The notes below the pieces were generated by a model, which saw nothing but the letters and a program-made list of their open reading frames with translations, did not search any database and was not told where the DNA came from. A program made the position numbers and the translations under genes. From Herbaspirillum sp. 3R11 (GTDB lineage Bacteria; Pseudomonadota; Gammaproteobacteria; Burkholderiales; Burkholderiaceae_D), in contig NZ_SPNJ01000001.1 in assembly GCF_004563925.1 (NCBI RefSeq), positions 1-64,000 on the forward strand: DNA of 64,000 nucleotides, in the 5' to 3' direction. This document shows, in pieces, positions 21,729 through 28,808 of the stretch; the stretch's first letter is position 1, and the number at the start of each line of letters is the position of its first letter.

Positions 21729-23063
21729 ATGCAAGCATCCGCCACAACACCACCCACAACACCCGCCATCCAGCCAGGACTGCAGACATGGAAGCTCTAT
21801 GTCTACGCGGTGCTGATCCTGGTCGTGGCCGAACTGATAGGTTCGGTGGCGTTCAAGATGGGACCGGGCAAAGTCGTGCTCCTGCCGATGGTCTGGGCGC
21901 TCATCATGGGCGCCGTGATCGGCAGCCTGCAATCGAAAATGGGACCGCTGGCGCTGACCCAGCCGCTGCAATTCCGCGCTGCAGCCATCCTGCAGCCGGC
22001 GCTGCTGCTGTTCGTCGCCAAGCTCGGCCTGATGGTCGGCAGTTCGCTGCCGAAGATCATCGGCGCCGGCTGGGCGTTGGTGTTCCAGGAGTTCGGCCAC
22101 TTTGTCGGCACCATCGTGATCGGCTTGCCGCTGGCGCTGCTGCTGGGCATCAAGCGTGAAGCCATCGGCGCGACGTTCTCGGTCGGCCGCGAACCGAGCC
22201 TGGCGATCATCGGCGAACGCTACGGCATGAACTCGCCGGAGGGACGTGGCGTGCTGGCCGAGTACATCACCGGCACGCTGTTCGGTGCGGTCTTCATCGC
22301 GATCTTCGCGGGCTTCATCACCAGCCTCAACATCTTCCATCCAGTCGCACTGGCGATGGGCGCGGGTGTCGGTTCGGGCAGCATGATGGCAGCCGCAGCG
22401 GGCGCCATCGCGGCGCAGCAGACACCGGAGATGGCCAAGGACGTGGCGACCTTCGCCGCGGCCAGCAACCTGATCACGACCACCATCGGCACCTACTTCA
22501 CGCTGTTCATTTCGCTGCCGCTGGCGGTGTGGGGCTATCGCGTGCTGGAACCGATCATCGGCCGCACCACGTCGTCCTCGAGCACCGCCGCCGACGACAA
22601 GCTGCATGAGCAGACCCATACCGAAGTAGCTGACCTGAACCTGGCCGGCCGCATCGCCGCCTGGGTGTTCGCCGGCGTGCTGACCATCATCGCCAACTGG
22701 ATCGCCTACAAGGTCGCGCCGCTGGAATCGGTGGGCTGTATCGTGATCATGATCGGCGCCGTGCTGGTGGGCGACCTGCTGTGCAACCTGACCGGCAGAA
22801 AGATTCCGGCAGTCTGCTGGGTGACGCTGGTGGCGATGTTCCTGACTTCGCCGGCCTGCCCATGGGCGGATGCGATCGTCGCAATCACCGGCAAGATCAA
22901 CTTCCTCGCCGTGATTACGCCGATGCTGACATTCGCGGGTCTGTCGATCGCCAAGGATATTCCGGCGTTCCGCAAGCTCGGCTGGCGCATCGTGCTGGTG
23001 TCGTTCGCGGCCAATGCGGGCACCTTCATCGGCGCCACACTGATCGCGGAGTTCTTCCACTGA
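21729..23063 (+). CDS. DUF3100 family membrane transporter
   Basis: A 444-residue integral membrane protein with about ten or eleven hydrophobic segments, from WKLYVYAVLILVVAELIGS to the C-terminal GTFIGATLIAEFFH. Motifs FSVGREPSLAIIGERYG and AMGAGVGSGSMMAAA with MGPGKVVLLPM match the DUF3100 family of uncharacterised permeases. A cytosolic loop rich in Ser/Thr/Ala lies near the middle. Its position after the dehydrogenase and ALDH genes suggests it imports their hydroxyacid-type substrate (inference). SD CCGGAGGGAACAAT precedes the ATG at 21729. A strong terminator follows. Confidence 0.82.
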   Translation: MQASATTPPTTPAIQPGLQTWKLYVYAVLILVVAELIGSVAFKMGPGKVVLLPMVWALIMGAVIGSLQSKMGPLALTQPLQFRAAAILQPALLLFVAKLGLMVGSSLPKIIGAGWALVFQEFGHFVGTIVIGLPLALLLGIKREAIGATFSVGREPSLAIIGERYGMNSPEGRGVLAEYITGTLFGAVFIAIFAGFITSLNIFHPVALAMGAGVGSGSMMAAAAGAIAAQQTPEMAKDVATFAAASNLITTTIGTYFTLFISLPLAVWGYRVLEPIIGRTTSSSSTAADDKLHEQTHTEVADLNLAGRIAAWVFAGVLTIIANWIAYKVAPLESVGCIVIMIGAVLVGDLLCNLTGRKIPAVCWVTLVAMFLTSPACPWADAIVAITGKINFLAVITPMLTFAGLSIAKDIPAFRKLGWRIVLVSFAANAGTFIGATLIAEFFH

Positions 23064-23091
23064 TCTGCATGCAAAGTTGTGCGTAAAAATG

Positions 23092-23126
23092 AAAAGGCCG
23101 GTAATTCACATTACCGGCCTTTTTTG
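23092..23126. terminator. Bidirectional intrinsic terminator
   Basis: AAAAGGCCGGTAAT, loop TCAC, ATTACCGGCCTTTT, followed by further Ts. A-run and T-run flank the stem. It serves the DUF3100 gene and the convergent DUF423 gene. Confidence 0.93.
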
Positions 23127-23149
23127 TTTTTGCCTGTTCGCGGCGAGGA

Positions 23150-23524
23150 TTATTGCGCCTTGTAAGCCGCCCACGCCACCAGCAGCCAGCCGGCCAGGAA
23201 TGCCAGGCCGCCGATCGGGGTGATCGCTCCGAGGAAGCGCACGCCGCTCAATGCCAGCACGTACAGACTGCCGCTGAAGATCACGATGCCGATGAACATC
23301 GCGCTGCCGGCCCAGCCGAGGATGGCGGGACCGAACTTGGGAATCAGCAGCGCCACCGCGAACATGCCCAGCGCATGCACCATCTGGTAGATCACGGCGG
23401 TTTGCCAGATTGCCAGCATGTCGGCGTCGAGGATCTGCTTGAGGCCGTGTGCACCGAACGCGCCGGCGCCGACCGCGATGAACATGTTGAGACCTGCCAG
23501 GATGACGAGAAGACGTTCGCTCAT
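23150..23524 (-). CDS. DUF423 family small membrane protein (YgdD-like)
   Basis: A 124-residue protein with four transmembrane helices. The diagnostic DUF423 opening LNMFIAVGAGAFGAHGLK and the later YQMVHALGMF and FSGSLYVLALSG blocks are all present. It is an inner-membrane protein of unknown function, widely conserved in proteobacteria. The E. coli relative YgdD is uncharacterised. It is transcribed away from hmuS with 77 bases between the two reading frames. Its role in this setting cannot be stated. Confidence 0.92.
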   Translation of the reverse strand: MSERLLVILAGLNMFIAVGAGAFGAHGLKQILDADMLAIWQTAVIYQMVHALGMFAVALLIPKFGPAILGWAGSAMFIGIVIFSGSLYVLALSGVRFLGAITPIGGLAFLAGWLLVAWAAYKAQ

Positions 23525-23601
23525 GTGTGATTCCCCAAAAAGTAAGATGCTTATTTTAATTCTTGTACCCGCCGGCCATCATTGGTGACGGCGCGGCCGC
23601 C

Positions 23602-24639
23602 TCAGACGCCGAAAATCGGCATCAGCCGCATGATGGCTTCGCGCCATTCGCGCGGCTCGGGCTGGCCGTTGGACTTCTTGCTCAGGAAGCTGGCGATGTG
23701 CGTGCCCTGGCGGTTGAACAATTCCAGCGAGGTGATGATGCCGTCGGTGGTCGGCTTCTTGGCGACCCAGACCGAATCGATGTGGTCTTCGCGCAGTTGC
23801 ATGCGGAAACCTGAATTCGTGATCTTCAGGCGCGAGTCCTTGACACGGATGTTCTTGATCTTGCCGTAGTAAGCCTGGACGATGCCGGCGTTGCCGACCT
23901 GCGCCATGATGGAGGTGCCGAATTCGGTCATGCGCTGCAGGATCACGCGCGCCGAATCGTTGGCGACCTGGTAGGCGAAGGCCTTGCCGGCCAGGCGCAG
24001 CTTGCGCAGCCGCTGCTGGTCGAAGGCTTCCTGGCGTTGGACGAAATCGTCGTGGTTGTGGGTGTGCGCCCAGTCCGCGCGCAAGGCGTCGACATCGATC
24101 TGGCGCAGGCTGTCGTCTTCGCTTTCGGCGTCGCTGTGGAGCGGATGGACCAGGTGCGGCGCGAGCTGCTCGGCGGCGGCATGGTCGCTGACCAATTGCC
24201 GGAACGATGCGATGTCGCCGTCTTCACCGAGCACGATCTTGTGCATCATGTTGCCGTAGCGGTCGAAGAATTGCAGGCTGTGCTGCTTGGCGCCGCCGCT
24301 GCCATTGCTGTCGCTGCTGTCCTTGCCGCAGTTGCAAGCGTCATGTTCTTCAAGCGCGTAGCCGTGTTCCCACTGCGGGTAGAAAATCCGCAGGTGCATG
24401 GCTTCGGCCGGCGCCAGTTCGATTTCATTGTTGACGTAGAGGGTGCCGCTGACGTTGTCTTTCTCAAGCAGGGCGGAGGAGTTGCGGGTGACTTCAGTGA
24501 GGTTGCCGAGTGCGGCGAGACGCTGCATCAGGGGCGCGAAATCTCCGTGCAGGCGCGTCGCGCTGGGCTGCAGCGCAATGCGTTGTACATCGGTCAGGTT
24601 GGGGAGTTGCTGATCGTCGAGGGGGCGCAGACGCATCAT
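23602..24639 (-). CDS. hmuS: Heme-utilisation protein HmuS/HemS family
   Basis: A 345-residue cytosolic heme-binding/degrading protein of the HemS/HmuS/ChuS family, built of two similar halves. The N-half has RLHGDFAPLMQRLAALG, LTEVTRN and MHLRIFYPQWEHGYALEEHD. The C-half has DHIDSVWVAKKP, DGIITSLELF and WREAIMRLMPI. It frees iron from imported heme or traffics heme to an oxygenase. A Cys/Gly/Ser insertion near residues 102-118 (CNCGKDSSDSNGSGG) is unusual. ATG at 24639 follows AAGGAAAAGATC; ATG 24672 is an alternative. A Fur box stands 225 bases upstream. No heme transporter genes are adjacent. Confidence 0.85.
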   Translation of the reverse strand: MMRLRPLDDQQLPNLTDVQRIALQPSATRLHGDFAPLMQRLAALGNLTEVTRNSSALLEKDNVSGTLYVNNEIELAPAEAMHLRIFYPQWEHGYALEEHDACNCGKDSSDSNGSGGAKQHSLQFFDRYGNMMHKIVLGEDGDIASFRQLVSDHAAAEQLAPHLVHPLHSDAESEDDSLRQIDVDALRADWAHTHNHDDFVQRQEAFDQQRLRKLRLAGKAFAYQVANDSARVILQRMTEFGTSIMAQVGNAGIVQAYYGKIKNIRVKDSRLKITNSGFRMQLREDHIDSVWVAKKPTTDGIITSLELFNRQGTHIASFLSKKSNGQPEPREWREAIMRLMPIFGV

Positions 24640-24865
24640 GATCTTTTCCTTCGGTGTTCGGTACGGCTTCATTTCCGGCGGCCGGTGCGAATGGGTTGGC
24701 AGCCTTGGCGGTGTTCTCCGTGGCGTGCTCCGCATTCTTGATTCCGACCCAAGTGGGGGCGGGTTGCAGATATCCAAGAGACAAGGAGATATCGGGGCCG
24801 CCGAGGGCATCGCATCAGAAGGAAAATCGCGTGCTTTGTGGGCACCCGACCTCGAAATCCTACAA

Positions 24866-24882
24866 ATGAGAATAATTCTCAT
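24866..24882. promoter_or_regulatory. Fur box upstream of hmuS
   Basis: ATGAGAATAATTCTCAT, a perfect 7-1-7 type inverted repeat that fits the Fur consensus. It predicts iron-dependent repression of hmuS, which is encoded downstream on the minus strand. The 24640-24865 interval is presumably the hmuS leader; I see no convincing hemP-like gene there. Confidence 0.82.
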
Positions 24883-24950
24883 CTATTGTCGTGCACGCAT
24901 CATGAAATAGCAAGCCCGGTTAAACACTTTTACAGAAAGTTGATGACGCT

Positions 24951-25066
24951 AGGGCCTGTTAGCAATCAATTTTCGAATGCGAACGCGCGGCAGGCGACGC
25001 CTGCAGCCGTTCCCGAAGGGTTGCTGCCAGAAAGCGCATCTCGTAAATTGATTGTTAACAGGCCCT
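24951..25066. repeat. MITE-like element with long terminal inverted repeats
   Basis: A 116-base unit whose ends are inverted copies: AGGGCCTGTTAGCAATCAAT at the left against ATTGATTGTTAACAGGCCCT at the right, 19 of 20 matching. Weaker pairing extends inward to about 31 bases. The interior has no reading frame. No target-site duplication is evident. It looks like a non-autonomous transposon remnant inserted between the hmuS regulatory region and the small-RNA candidate. Confidence 0.7.
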
Positions 25067-25079
25067 GGGCTGTCAGAAA

Positions 25080-25215
25080 AGTGTTGAAAGTGTGTCTGAC
25101 TGTAAATCTGGTGGCGACCGATGCTGCGTCGCGATAACCTGAATTCGTCTCCTCCAGTTCCTCCCTCTTGAATTGGATTCAGCCCCCGGCCTGTGAAGGC
25201 CAGGGGCTTTTTTTT
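25080..25215 (+). ncRNA. Candidate small RNA with CCUCC loops and intrinsic terminator
   Basis: There is no open frame, but three hairpins run in order: GCGAC/GTCGC (25114-25132), CTGAAT/ATTCAG (25139-25182) with an inner CAGTTC/GAATTG stem, and a strong terminator with eight Ts (25182-25215). Two CCTCC motifs (25151-25155 and 25160-25164) lie in unpaired parts of the middle hairpin, where they could pair with Shine-Dalgarno sequences of target mRNAs. No protein gene precedes the terminator, which supports a stand-alone transcript. The 5' end is uncertain and no clear promoter is seen. Confidence 0.55.
25182..25215 (+). terminator. Intrinsic terminator of the candidate small RNA
   Basis: GCCCC-C-GGCCT, loop GTGA, AGGCC-A-GGGGC and eight Ts. 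It is one of the strongest terminators in the window, with no coding gene ahead of it on this strand. Confidence 0.93.
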
Positions 25216-25316
25216 GTTCTGTTCCCCGTCTTCCGGCGCGCTTGGGTAACGGCGCATTCCGTTCCAGCGCTGCTGCTGTGCGCCATCGAAGTTCAGCCGT
25301 TTTTCCAGATTTCAGG

Positions 25317-25345
25317 TTGACACGGGATTTTGGCGGACCTAATAT
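25317..25345 (+). promoter_or_regulatory. Sigma-70 promoter of the PhyH operon
   Basis: TTGACA at 25317-25322 and TAATAT at 25340-25345 with a 17-base spacer. The expected start is near 25352, inside the adjacent palindromic operator. Confidence 0.88.
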
Positions 25346-25359
25346 GTTCGCGCGAACAT
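25344..25359. promoter_or_regulatory. Palindromic operator, probable LacI-family site
   Basis: ATGTTCGCGCGAACAT is a perfect 16-base palindrome with a central CG, as in LacI/PurR/GalR family operators. It overlaps the -10 box and start site, the classical repressor position. The LacI-type gene at 28809-29840 is the obvious candidate. Confidence 0.75.
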
Positions 25360-25430
25360 TGATTTTGCAACACATCCGGAAAACGGCGCGTTTGCTTGCC
25401 GCAGTCATTCCAACATCAAGGAGAGTCCTC

Positions 25431-26324
25431 ATGCTGACCCCTGCGCAGATCGAACAGTATCGAACCGACGGCTTGCTGGTCGTGCCCGGTTTATTGGATG
25501 TTTTCACGCTGCAGCGGATGAAGGAGGCGCTCGCTCAATGGCTGGAGCAATCGCGCGCCGTCGACACCCACACTCAGGTGTTCGATCTGGAAAACGGCCA
25601 TAGCGCCGCCGATCCGCGCCTGCGCCGCATCAAGCAGCCGCACAAGCATCACCCTGTGTTTGAGGAGTTCATCCGTTCGCAGCCGGTGGTGGCGGTGCTG
25701 CGCGATTTGCTGGGGCAGGGCTTGCGATTGCAGAGCTCCAAGCTCAACCTGAAATCACCGCGCTTCGGTTCGCCGGTGGAATGGCATCAGGACTGGGCTT
25801 TCTATCCGCACACCAATGACGACATCCTGGCGGTGGGCGTGATGCTCGACGACACCTCGCTGGAAAACGGCGCGATGCTGGTGGTGCCCGGCTCGCATAC
25901 CGGCCCGACCTACGACCACCATGCCGACGGCCGATTCTGCGGCGCCATCGATCCGGCCACGCCGGGGCTCAATCTCGACCGGGCGGTGCCGGTGACGGGC
26001 AAGGCAGGATCGGTGTCGTTCCACCACGTGCGCGCGGTGCACGGTTCGGCGCAGAACCGCTCGACCATGTCGCGCAATTTCCTGCTGTATGAAGTGTGTG
26101 CGGCGGATGCCTTCCCGTTGCTGGGCGTGGCGGATTTCGATGAATTCAATTCGCGGCTGCTCAGCGGCGCGCCGACCATCGTGCCGCGCTTCCGCGACGT
26201 GCCGGTGCGCATGCCGTTGCCGCCCGCCTTGAACCAGGGTTCGATTTATGAGAACCAGGCCTCCAGTGGCAAACGCTTCTTCGACATTGCCGACGATGCG
26301 GCGGTGCAAGCCGTCTCCACCTGA
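25431..26324 (+). CDS. Phytanoyl-CoA-dioxygenase (PhyH) family Fe(II)/2-oxoglutarate oxygenase
   Basis: A 297-residue oxygenase with the jelly-roll fold of the PhyH family. The metal-binding H-x-D is in EWHQDWAFYPHT and the distal His probably in FHHVRAVHGSAQN. The 2-oxoglutarate-binding Arg is likely in the following NRSTMSRNF. PGSHTGP is a family marker. It hydroxylates a small molecule using Fe(II), oxygen and 2-oxoglutarate; the substrate is unknown. The start (SD AAGGAGAGTCCTC) lies about 80 bases after the predicted transcription start. It heads an operon with a TIM-barrel isomerase-like gene. Confidence 0.88.
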   Translation: MLTPAQIEQYRTDGLLVVPGLLDVFTLQRMKEALAQWLEQSRAVDTHTQVFDLENGHSAADPRLRRIKQPHKHHPVFEEFIRSQPVVAVLRDLLGQGLRLQSSKLNLKSPRFGSPVEWHQDWAFYPHTNDDILAVGVMLDDTSLENGAMLVVPGSHTGPTYDHHADGRFCGAIDPATPGLNLDRAVPVTGKAGSVSFHHVRAVHGSAQNRSTMSRNFLLYEVCAADAFPLLGVADFDEFNSRLLSGAPTIVPRFRDVPVRMPLPPALNQGSIYENQASSGKRFFDIADDAAVQAVST

Positions 26325-26338
26325 GCCGGCGGTACATC

Positions 26339-27217
26339 ATGCAACAGTTACGCGTCTATCAATCCCTGTGGGCCATGGAGCGCCGCCGTCCCGACGGCCA
26401 CGAATGGACCCTGGAGCAGAAGCTCGCCATGATCCGCGACGCCGGTTTTGACGGCGCCGGCGTGCGTTTCTTCGATCGCGACTATGCGCGCGAAGTCACC
26501 GCCTTCCTGCGCGAACACGGCATGAGCTGGCAGGCGCAGTGCTATCCGCGCAGCGTTGACGAGCTCAAGCCGATCATCGAACACGTGCAGGAATTCGGCG
26601 CCGACCACATCAACCTGCAGGCCGACGTGCGCCCCTATACGCTGGATGAGTGCATTCCCTATATCGAAGGATGGCGACGCCTGGCCGATGATGCCGGCAT
26701 CGCATTGCACATCGAGACGCATCGCGACCGCATGACCACCGACCTGTTCTTCACGTTGCAGTTGCTGGACCGGTTTCCGGATCTGCGACTCACCGCCGAC
26801 TTGTCGCACTACGTGGTGGGTCGCGAATTCGCCTGGCCGATTTCGGATGAGAACCACGCGCTGATGCACCGGATCATCGACAACGCCTGGGGCTTCCACG
26901 GCCGCGTCGCGAGCCGCGAGCAGATCCAGCTGCAACTGGCGTTTCCGCAGCATCAGCAATGGCTGGCGCTGTTCATGCAGTGGTGGGAATACGGATTCCG
27001 CAGCTGGCGTCGCCGTGCGCCGGCCGACGGGGTGCTGACGTTCCTGTGCGAACTCGGCCCGCCGGAATACGCCATGACCGGCGCCGACGGCTATGAGTTG
27101 TCGGACCGCTGGCAGGAAGCCGGCGTCATGAAGGACAGTGTGCGTGCGCTGTGGCAGGCCTGCGCAGACGATGCAGGAGCGGGGAAAGACAAGGAACAGG
27201 AACGCGCAGCCGCATGA
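26339..27217 (+). CDS. Sugar phosphate isomerase/epimerase-like TIM-barrel protein
   Basis: A 292-residue protein of the xylose-isomerase-like/AP-endonuclease-2 superfamily. The barrel has the usual strand ends MIRDAGFDGAGVRFFD, HINLQADVRPYT, IALHIETHRDRMTTD and LRLTADLSHYVVGREF. Metal ligands are probably Glu in HIETHR, Asp in ADLSH and His in GFHGRV. Members act as ketose epimerases, inosose dehydratases or isomerases. It begins 14 bases after the PhyH stop, so the two products likely act in the same catabolic route. The substrate is unknown. Confidence 0.85.
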   Translation: MQQLRVYQSLWAMERRRPDGHEWTLEQKLAMIRDAGFDGAGVRFFDRDYAREVTAFLREHGMSWQAQCYPRSVDELKPIIEHVQEFGADHINLQADVRPYTLDECIPYIEGWRRLADDAGIALHIETHRDRMTTDLFFTLQLLDRFPDLRLTADLSHYVVGREFAWPISDENHALMHRIIDNAWGFHGRVASREQIQLQLAFPQHQQWLALFMQWWEYGFRSWRRRAPADGVLTFLCELGPPEYAMTGADGYELSDRWQEAGVMKDSVRALWQACADDAGAGKDKEQERAAA

Positions 27218-27326
27218 TTTCAGGGTTTCACATTTTCAGATCAACCAGCAAGGCCAAGGAGAAGTATCGCTTCCATCAATGAGCACACGGCGTCCCGCCG
27301 GTCGTAGATCGAGATAACACGACACG

Positions 27327-27354
27327 TCCCCATGCTTTACCATGAGCATGGGAC
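27327..27354 (+). other. Hairpin before the MHS transporter gene
   Basis: CCCATGCT (27329-27336), eight-base loop, AGCATGGG (27345-27352), extended by a bulged GT/AC pair. There is no T-run. It sits between the isomerase gene and the transporter and may adjust differential expression in a shared mRNA. Confidence 0.5.
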
Positions 27355-27390
27355 CGGCAAGGGCGCCGATATCCACAGGAGACAGACAGC

Positions 27391-28779
27391 ATGAATACAA
27401 TCGCCAGCAGCCCGCGCGCGGACCACGCCCTCGGGTCCGTTTCAGAGCACCAGACTGAACGCGACGCCAGCAATGCCGCAGACCGCGAGAGGGTCGGACT
27501 TGAGCGCCAGCGCGTCATCGCGCTGCGTTCTTCGGTGGTCGGCACCGCGCTCGAATGGTATGACTTCTTCCTCTACGGCACCGCTGCGGCGATTGTCTTC
27601 AACGTGCTGTTCTTTACCAAGCTCGATCCGATGATCGGCACGCTGGCGGCCTTCGGTTCCTACGCGCTGGGGTTTGTGGTGCGCCCGCTGGGCGGCTTCG
27701 TGTTCGGTCATATCGGCGATCGCATCGGGCGCAAGAATGTGCTGGTGGTCACTTTGCTGATGATGGGGCTAAGCACGACGCTGATCGGCTTCCTGCCGAC
27801 CTATGCAAGCATCGGCATCGCCGCACCCATCCTGCTGACGCTGTTGCGGCTGGTCCAAGGCTTCGCCGCCGGGGCGGAATTCGGCGGCGCGGTCACCATG
27901 TCGGCCGAATATGCGCCGGTCAACAAGCGCGGCTATTACGCCAGCTGGCCGGGTGTCGGTGTGGCGCTGGGCGTGGTGCTGTCGGCCGGCATCTTCACGC
28001 TGGTGCGGCAGATGCCGGAAGCCGATTTCATGGACTACGGCTGGCGCATTCCCTTCATCCTGAGCAGCATCGGCCTGGCCGTCGGGATGTATATTCGCCT
28101 GTACGTGCTGGAGTCGCCCGCGTTTGAAAAAATCAAGTCGAAGAAGGCCGTGCTGAAGTCGCCGATCTCGGCGGTGTGGAAACATCATCGTCGCCATCTG
28201 TTCATCGCCATCGGCGCACGCTTTTCCGAGAATACCGCCGGCTATATTTTCCAGGTGTGGGCGTTGTCTTACCTGACCGCGCAACTGAAAGTCGACGCCA
28301 GCATCGGCCTGATCGCAGTGCTGATCGGCGCCGGCCTGGGTGCCTTGCTTAATCCGTTCTGGGGCATGCTGTCGGATCGCATCGGCCGCAAGCCGGTGTA
28401 CATCCTCGGCATCGTGGTCATGATCCTGGGCTCGTGGCCGTTCTTCATGATGCTGGAGACGCGCGAGACGCCGATGATCATCGCCGGCTTCGTGATGATG
28501 ATCGTGTTCGGCCTTTATCCGATGTTCTCGGTGCAGGCGGCGTTCTTCGCCGAGCTGTTCCCGCCGAGCGTGCGCATGAGCGGCATCTGCATGGCGCGTG
28601 AATTGTCGTCGGTGATCACGGGCGGCATGGCCCCGGTCATCGCGACAGGCTTGCTGGCGTATTACGGCGGCAGCTATTACCCGATCATCGGTTATCTGGT
28701 GTTCATGGGCGGCATTGCGTTGATCGCGCTGCTGATGGCGCCGGAGACACGCGGCGTGATCTACGAAGAGGACGCCTGA
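27391..28779 (+). CDS. MHS-type major facilitator (metabolite:proton symporter)
   Basis: A 462-residue MFS transporter with 12 predicted helices. The MHS hallmark GTALEWYDFFLYGTAAAIVF opens the first helix. GHIGDRIGRKNVLV is the loop 2-3 motif and is repeated as GMLSDRIGRKPVYI in the second half. FAAGAEFGGAVTMSAEYAP is also typical. Relatives carry alpha-ketoglutarate, proline/betaine, shikimate or citrate. An N-terminal acidic extension of about 45 residues is longer than usual. SD CACAGGAGACAGACAGC precedes the ATG. It probably imports the substrate of the PhyH/isomerase pathway. Confidence 0.92.
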   Translation: MNTIASSPRADHALGSVSEHQTERDASNAADRERVGLERQRVIALRSSVVGTALEWYDFFLYGTAAAIVFNVLFFTKLDPMIGTLAAFGSYALGFVVRPLGGFVFGHIGDRIGRKNVLVVTLLMMGLSTTLIGFLPTYASIGIAAPILLTLLRLVQGFAAGAEFGGAVTMSAEYAPVNKRGYYASWPGVGVALGVVLSAGIFTLVRQMPEADFMDYGWRIPFILSSIGLAVGMYIRLYVLESPAFEKIKSKKAVLKSPISAVWKHHRRHLFIAIGARFSENTAGYIFQVWALSYLTAQLKVDASIGLIAVLIGAGLGALLNPFWGMLSDRIGRKPVYILGIVVMILGSWPFFMMLETRETPMIIAGFVMMIVFGLYPMFSVQAAFFAELFPPSVRMSGICMARELSSVITGGMAPVIATGLLAYYGGSYYPIIGYLVFMGGIALIALLMAPETRGVIYEEDA

Positions 28780-28808
28780 AAGCGAAGGAGGGCGGGCAGC
28801 GTCTGCGT

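Noticed and set aside
24494-24784. Minus-strand frame upstream of hmuS, considered as a hemP-like heme-uptake gene
   Set aside because: It would have to start at TTG without a ribosome-binding site and shows no HemP motif; the hmuS frame overlaps its second half.
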